Below, piece after piece: positions 58,842 through 64,000 of a stretch of DNA of 64,000 nucleotides (within the stretch, counting starts at the first letter, position 1; each line of letters opens with the position of its first letter). The notes beneath the pieces were generated by a model, which had not been told where the DNA came from, made no database searches, and was given only the letters and a program-made list of their open reading frames with translations. This DNA comes from Hermatobates lingyangjiaoensis (Eukaryota; Arthropoda; Insecta; Hemiptera; Hermatobatidae): contig JAPFBL010000165.1 of assembly GCA_026182355.1 (NCBI GenBank), forward strand, positions 672,001 through 736,000, in the 5' to 3' direction. The translations under genes and the position numbers were made by a program.

Positions 58842-58842
<1 letters not shown>
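58566..58842. mobile_element. Foldback element 11, sibling of element 8
   Basis: Arms of ~105 bp (about 58606-58705 and 58725-58840) with a short loop. The left asymmetric tail, GATATAGTTTCTCGA...TGATATTTCAAATTC, is the inverse of the right tail of element 8. The plus strand 58746-58786 has a perfectly paired hammerhead-like layout: AGCC, TTGAAAA, T, GCCAAA/TTTGGC, GAA, ACGT, C, GGCT. An (AT)n tract follows directly (58843-58889). Confidence 0.78.

Positions 58843-58889
<47 letters not shown>
58843..58889. repeat. (AT)n microsatellite
   Basis: AT tract directly abutting foldback element 11. Confidence 0.9.
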
Positions 58890-58894
<5 letters not shown>

Positions 58895-59645
58895 TATATT
58901 ACCTATTATTATTTCAGTAAAAATAATTTATTAAATTTTAATTTTTTATTAAAAAAATCATCAACTGTCATACTAGAAATATCATAACGTTACGACTACA
59001 ATGCATCTAAATCTGTATTTTTTGTGAACCATAAATGATAAAACAAATTGCCAAATTAAATAAACTATTTGAAAAATAAACATGGCTAAATAATAAATGA
59101 CTTTTAAAAATATTGAGAAAGCTAATTATATAAAATAAATATTACTTTTTAGAACTTTTATTGAAAATATTTTTTCTCTGCCACGTTGTACTTCTATGAG
59201 ATCATAAATTTGTAGAATTATAAAATTATCGTTTGTTATTTGTTTAAAATTTAACATTCAGCTGTGAGTGAATGAAGTAGCAAATATGCAAATTAAGATA
59301 TGGGAATTTATACTAGTTTTCTTTTTTAATGCTGTCATCTGTTAATGATTCATTCATATTCACATTTTCTCAATAGGAAAATGAAGTCCATTTATTTGTT
59401 TAATTTTATTTGTAAAAATTTTATCAGTCCTTGTAAGCAAAAATTCATTGATGAAGTTTTTCTTTTTTTTTTCTTTTTATATGAATTATCTAGTAGTAAT
59501 CTCATAGTGTAACTCTGGCAAATTATAACCACATAAAATTGAACGAAAATTCTTTGTAATAAAAAAATGATTAAATAGTGTAGCAGTTTCTAAACAGATT
59601 CATTTTAATTATTGTTATATCTTGCATTCTTGAATAAGGCTAGAG
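58890..59645. other. AT-rich stretch without assigned feature
   Basis: Nothing recognised. Confidence 0.5.
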
Positions 59646-59660
59646 TAAGCTAGTAGTTAA

Positions 59661-59973
59661 GGGGTACAGGCTAGCTCAGTGGTTACGTGCTCGCCTCTGA
59701 ACTGATAGCACCGGGGTTCGATCCCCACCTGTCCCTCGATTTATTCACGCGGGAGGTGAATAAATCTGAGCACGTAGTCCCTCGGAGAAGGACGTTAAAC
59801 TGTCGGTCCCAAGTCTGTACGATGTCAGGTACTCGTTAAAGATCCCTACTCTAAATACACTTGAGTTAGGCAAAATTTAGGACTCCCACTGTAGAATCAA
59901 TCTTCATTGTGTGGTATCACAAAGGGCCAATGCTCGGCCTAAGTGTGTTCCCTTGTGGGAACCTAACCTAACC
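59661..59973 (+). mobile_element. Full-length tRNA-derived SINE with 15-bp target duplication
   Basis: 313 bp between TAAGCTAGTAGTTAA repeats (59646-59660 and 59974-59988). The head has box A GGCTAGCTCAGTGG and box B GGGGTTCGATCCCC. The body matches the other copies; the 3' end reads GGGAACCTAACCTAACC, a (CCTAA)n tail. This is the reference copy for the family in this window. Target duplications of this size imply LINE-driven retroposition. Confidence 0.93.
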
Positions 59974-59988
59974 TAAGCTAGTAGTTAA

Positions 59989-60761
59989 TAAAATAAATGA
60001 TATCTGGATATCGGGTGTCAAACATTAGATATACTTATGTTTACATAAACTACCTTTTTGAAATTATTTATTCTAACTTTGACCCCATATGGGGAGCAAC
60101 AAATTCTAGCAATGCTCAGATGATACAAGCTCTTCATTTATTTAATAAATGAAATTTAAATTAAATGAAATTTAATTTAATGAAATTTAATAAAATAAAT
60201 GAAATCTGGATATCGGGTGTCAAACATTAGATATACTTATGTTTACATAAACTACCTTTTTGAAATTATTTATTCTAACTTTGACCCTATATGGGGAGCA
60301 ACAAATTCTAGCAATGCCCAGAGGATACAAGCTCTTCAGTCAAAAATTCTTAGAAAAATTCTTCATTGTCCCTTTTACATACCAAATCAAACAATCTATT
60401 CAGATTTCAGGATTTCAACAGTTCATCAATTAGCAATATCTCGCTACAAAACCTTCCATAAAAATCTTTGTAGCAATAACAATCCTTTAGTCCAAAACAT
60501 CTCCTCAGCAAATATCCCAGGAAATTCCCAAAGGCGCTTGAAGAGAAAGTGGCCAAGAGACTTACTGGTGTGAATTACTCTAGTGACTTGTAAATTTAAT
60601 CTAAGTTTTATAACTTATTTTTCACGCCAGGAAGTATAATTACTGGATTATTTCTTCCCTCCTGCCTCCATGTGTAATGTATATATTTCCTTCATCATTG
60701 TCACTAGTAATGTTTCATTTTCATTGTTGTGACTATGTAAAATAAAAATTAAAAAAAAAAA
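59989..60761 (+). mobile_element. Jockey-like LINE, 5'-truncated, with duplicated start
   Basis: The open frame to 60573 reads YSNFDPIWGATNSSNAQRIQ, then ALQSKILRKILHCPFYIPNQ, then ISTVHQLAISRYKTFHKNL and RRLKRKWPRDLLV before the stop: the C-terminus of a Jockey ORF2 ('P.W', 'iQ..Q...LR', 'NPL', 'RRLKR..P.DL'). It belongs to another subfamily than the full-length element at 48047. A ~190-bp 3' UTR ends in an A-rich tail at 60740-60761. The segment 59989-60136 repeats at 60191-60339 (offset 202 bp), so the 5' part is tandemly duplicated. Confidence 0.8.
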
Positions 60762-63145
60762 CTTTGATCCTAAGTATTGACAGAAAAAAAAACCTGGTCC
60801 ATTCAAAGTAAATATATTTTTACCATAGTGTATAAACAGGCCTAAAACTGATGTATGTGTATTCAGATAGATTTATTATTGTACGTAAATATGATAAGAA
60901 CCACTATCAGGTGTCAATGTAATAAATAAGGCATGGTTTGTTATTGGTAAAGGTAGGTGAAAGGTTTAATTATCTACTGGAGGTTTGCCTCAGTGAGCCC
61001 CTAGTGTTGGCTTGCGTGGGGGGAGGTTGGTAGTGCTGGAAGGGGATATATTGCAAACTGACACGGACAGAAGCCTCTAGTCCTCTCAATAAACTGGTCC
61101 ATGACATGGCTGGTAACAACTTTTACATGGTCCAATACATAACCTCCAATAATGTACTAGTCAAGTACAATTTAAACTCTTACCAGGATATTGCAAAAAA
61201 GTACCCTATAAAGTAAACACATTAATATTTAAAAAACAAAATTCTGTTGGCTGTCATCTCATCATTAATGAATTATTTTCAAACAACAGTATCAAACAAT
61301 TCGAGAATATAACATGCAGTCCTGTTAGATTGTTATGATGCTATCACATTTCATATTCATAATTGTGATTCCTACATCAAAAGAATTTTAAAGTAAGAAA
61401 TGAAACATAGATATTAATGAAAAATATATAAACACGTTTATTTTCATTTACTCATTCGACTTTGTCTACTTAATATATCTTATCTTTCCATTTTTATGGT
61501 TATAATTAAGTCATTATTTTTTTTTCTATCAATTTCTCTGAAGGCTCAGATCATCGAAGTTATTTTCTTGATCTTTGGAATCCATCTCTCAATCTTTCAA
61601 AGTGTTTCTTTGGTTCATTGGTTTCAGTGTGCTAAAGAACCGTGCATTTATGATTTATGGCTATCATAGCCTAAAAAATAGAAACACTACTGTGGGAACA
61701 ATTATGACCTATTGCTAATTTTTTTGCTAAACTAAATTATGAAAAGATTCTGTTCCAGTGGTCAAGTTCATTTTATTTTATATACCCATTCCCTTGAGAA
61801 CATCTTGTTTACTTAAAAACAATCATACATTTCATAACTGCTACCATCTTTACGACATTTAGAAACAGGAAATGTCCATCTCTCTCTCTCTCTTACTCTC
61901 CATCTCTCTTACTCTTCACATTTAAGGCGGATTTATGTATTTCCTGAATCTTCACATCACTTTATATACAGTTGCTCTTTGCTTTTGTTTATATGAAGCA
62001 TAGCAATGTTTAGATTTAATCAGTAGTTAGCATTTTATTAATTTAAAAAAAATAATAAACTATTGTCTATTCAAATATCAAAAAGTATGTTTAAATCTTT
62101 GAACGTTTGATTTATTCTAATCCACATAATGAGAAAATATTAGATAGAACATATCTCTCTTGTTTATTGCAAAACATTATTTATGTTCTGAAATAATTTA
62201 AAAAAATAGTTCAGATCTTAGCCTAAGAAGAAAAGAATAAATTCAAAGATTCGGCCTACTTTATCGTACAGTCAATAAAAATCTTTTTCAACTATCATCT
62301 CGCCACTTATTAAAATACAATTAAATTATTTAATTATGATCTATTTTAACAGCCTTATGTCATTTTTAATATTTTTTTTTATATATTATCTTGATTAAAC
62401 ATTTTTTGAACCGGTAGTTATATTATATATAACTAGTATAAAGGTAATCATATACTAGCTGTTAGCAGTAAACAATGGTCTTTAAAAGCTGAAATATAAC
62501 TCTCTGAATTTACTTTTGCGAATTAACAAGGGAGTGTTAACAATAATGTAAAGTATGTTAAAGGTACTACACTAATACATTTTCTAGAACAATTACTTTG
62601 GCATGTCACTCTAATTTAATCAACATCATTATAATTCAATGTAAATGAATATTTTTATTTTTCTTACATGCAAAACGTTTAATATTGTATTTTCATTCGC
62701 AACCTTCTGTAGATTTCATTCTTTGAGACCGTTTTGTATTCATAATACATACAAAATTCAGACTGTTTAGTGATGCTGAAAATGCAAATGCGTTTCACAC
62801 TATAAGTATATTTTATCAAAAAGTTTTTTTTAGGATAGCCAACATATAATTGATATTAAGTATTTGTTTTTTTCGAAAACGAAAAATAGTTCATTGTTTT
62901 GCTTTATTAATAAGACTTACTGTTATAGGAAATAAATAACATAGTTTTATTTTAATTACAAATAAAAAAGTTTACAATACTTTTGAATATTATGTGTAAA
63001 CATGTTTTGGGTAAAACTTCAAACATAGGGTATCAACTTTAAATTTGACTTCTTTTTTTTAATAATTTTTTCAAAAGCTTCAGATTGTATAAGACTACTA
63101 AAAAAAAAAACAAGTTATTTTACAATTAGTCATACCAATAGAAAA
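60762..63145. other. Mostly AT-rich stretch without assigned gene
   Basis: 60950-61160 is less AT-rich (GTGAGCCCCTAGTGTTGGC, GGGGGGAGGTTGG) but has no frame or family I can name. A short CT-rich tract lies at 61878-61915. Confidence 0.45.
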
Positions 63146-63220
63146 TTCTCCTTACATGAGAATTCTCTGTCATATATTAAAGTTGAATTATGAAGGTAAT
63201 TATAAAGTTTGATCACCTGG
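63146..63220. repeat. Left copy of a ~75-bp direct repeat around a SINE
   Basis: TTCTCCTTACATGAGAATTC to TTTGATCACCTGG; repeated at 63541-63614 with about four differences. Confidence 0.9.
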
Positions 63221-63540
63221 TTAGGTTAGGTTGCAGTGGCAGTCCCACAAAGGAACACACCTAGGCCAAGCATTGGCCCTTTGTGATACCACACAATAAA
63301 GATTGATTCTACAATGGCATTTCTAAATTTTGCCTAACTCAAATGTATTTAGAGTAGGGATCTTTAACGAGTACCTGACATAGTACAGGCTCGGGACGGA
63401 CGGTTTAACAGCCTTCTCCGAGGGACGACGTGCTCAGATTTATTTACCTCCCGCGTGAATAAATCGAGGGCCAGGTGAGGATTGAACCCCGGTCCTATCA
63501 GTTCAGAAGCGAGCACGTAACCACTGAGCTAGCCTCCTTC
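63221..63540 (-). mobile_element. tRNA-derived SINE
   Basis: Minus strand: head GGCTAGCTCAGTGG and box B region CGGGGTTCAATCCTC, the full family body, and a 3' end GCAACCTAACCTAACC, again a (CCTAA)n tail. It lies between two ~75-bp direct repeats. Box B has one change (TTCAA for TTCGA). Confidence 0.9.
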
Positions 63541-63614
63541 TTCTCCTTACATGAGAATTCTCTGTCATATATTAGAATTGAAGTATGAAGGTAATTATAA
63601 GTTTGATCACCTGG
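63541..63614. repeat. Right copy of the ~75-bp direct repeat around a SINE
   Basis: Second copy of 63146-63220. It differs by GAATTGAAGTATG versus AGTTGAATTATG and a missing A in TATAAGTTTG. Confidence 0.9.
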
Positions 63615-64000
63615 TCAAATTTTTGGGTCTCTTCCTCTGTGAGATGGAATAACGTATCATAATTTACTCAGAGTATTTAAACACCATGTCAGGGTAGCAG
63701 ACCATGTCAAACCCCGGTTGTTATAGCACTGCATGGCTGCACATACTGCATGACTAAAAATCACTAATTTAAAAACAACGGCATGGATTGCTTATTACAT
63801 GGTCTAGCCATAAAGCCTGAGGAAAATTAAACAGTTACTGCATGTCTGTACATCTGTCTAAAAGAAATAAATAAAAAAAAAATTATTTTGTTTTGTTATA
63901 CTTGTACTAGTTTTATTATAAAATTCATGTTTATTTAATTTACAGATTTAATCTTTCCACTGTCTGTTTCAAGCTGCTGTCTAACAATTTCCATATATAT
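63615..64000. other. AT-rich end of window
   Basis: No gene or repeat recognised. Confidence 0.5.

Overview
The window looks like arthropod genomic DNA, probably insect, and is very AT-rich. It is almost entirely intergenic or intronic sequence packed with transposable elements. The arthropod reading rests on a Jockey-clade LINE with a three-knuckle gag, a mariner relic, tRNA-derived SINEs whose 3' ends are (CCTAA)n (the complement of the TTAGG telomere pentamer), and abundant Penelope-like elements (PLEs). I could not name the species. No complete host gene is visible. One 155-bp stretch (57694-57848) has a branch-point motif, acceptor, open frame and donor, and may be a single exon of an unidentified gene with very long introns.

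Layout. 74-1607: minus-strand copy of an unclassified interspersed repeat (family A). 2480-3650: decayed pogo/Tigger-like DNA. 3987-4210: SINE. 6037-8460: a dense run of palindromic (foldback) elements separated by (AT)n tracts. 8463-9165: mariner relic. 10931-13379: a foldback carrying a PLE N-terminal fragment, next to a 5'-truncated PLE with an intact RT/GIY-YIG frame and long inverted terminal repeats. 13736-14935: LINE 3' relic interrupted by a deleted hAT element with its 8-bp target duplication. 19498-26470: three more foldbacks or PLE termini. 27468-29457: a 19-unit, 105-bp tandem array. 31232-33578 and 37455-37820: further foldbacks. 38211-38925: hAT-like and Helitron helicase relics. 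41562-46170: LINE tail, SINE, and family A with stepwise shortened tandem copies and a nested LINE-derived insertion. 48047-52996: a full-length Jockey-like LINE on the minus strand with two intact ORFs and a 12-bp target duplication. 53507-54203: SINE, LINE and SINE mosaic. 57932-63615: SINEs, a foldback and a Jockey 3' fragment. Long AT-rich stretches between these show nothing I can assign.

The most interesting pattern is in the foldbacks and PLE termini. They repeatedly carry a hammerhead-ribozyme-like motif: CTGANGA, one extra base, a stem II hairpin, GAA, a self-complementary stem III (ACGCGT, ACATGT, ATAT, AGCT or AATT), a cleavage-site base, and a 3-4 bp stem I. At least twelve good copies lie in seven elements. 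Three further foldbacks keep the fold but have altered cores. Hammerhead motifs are known from PLEs. Their density here, their face-to-face arrangement in palindromes, the constant extra base and the evidence that the palindromes were inserted as units (13-bp and 10-bp target duplications) are worth testing.
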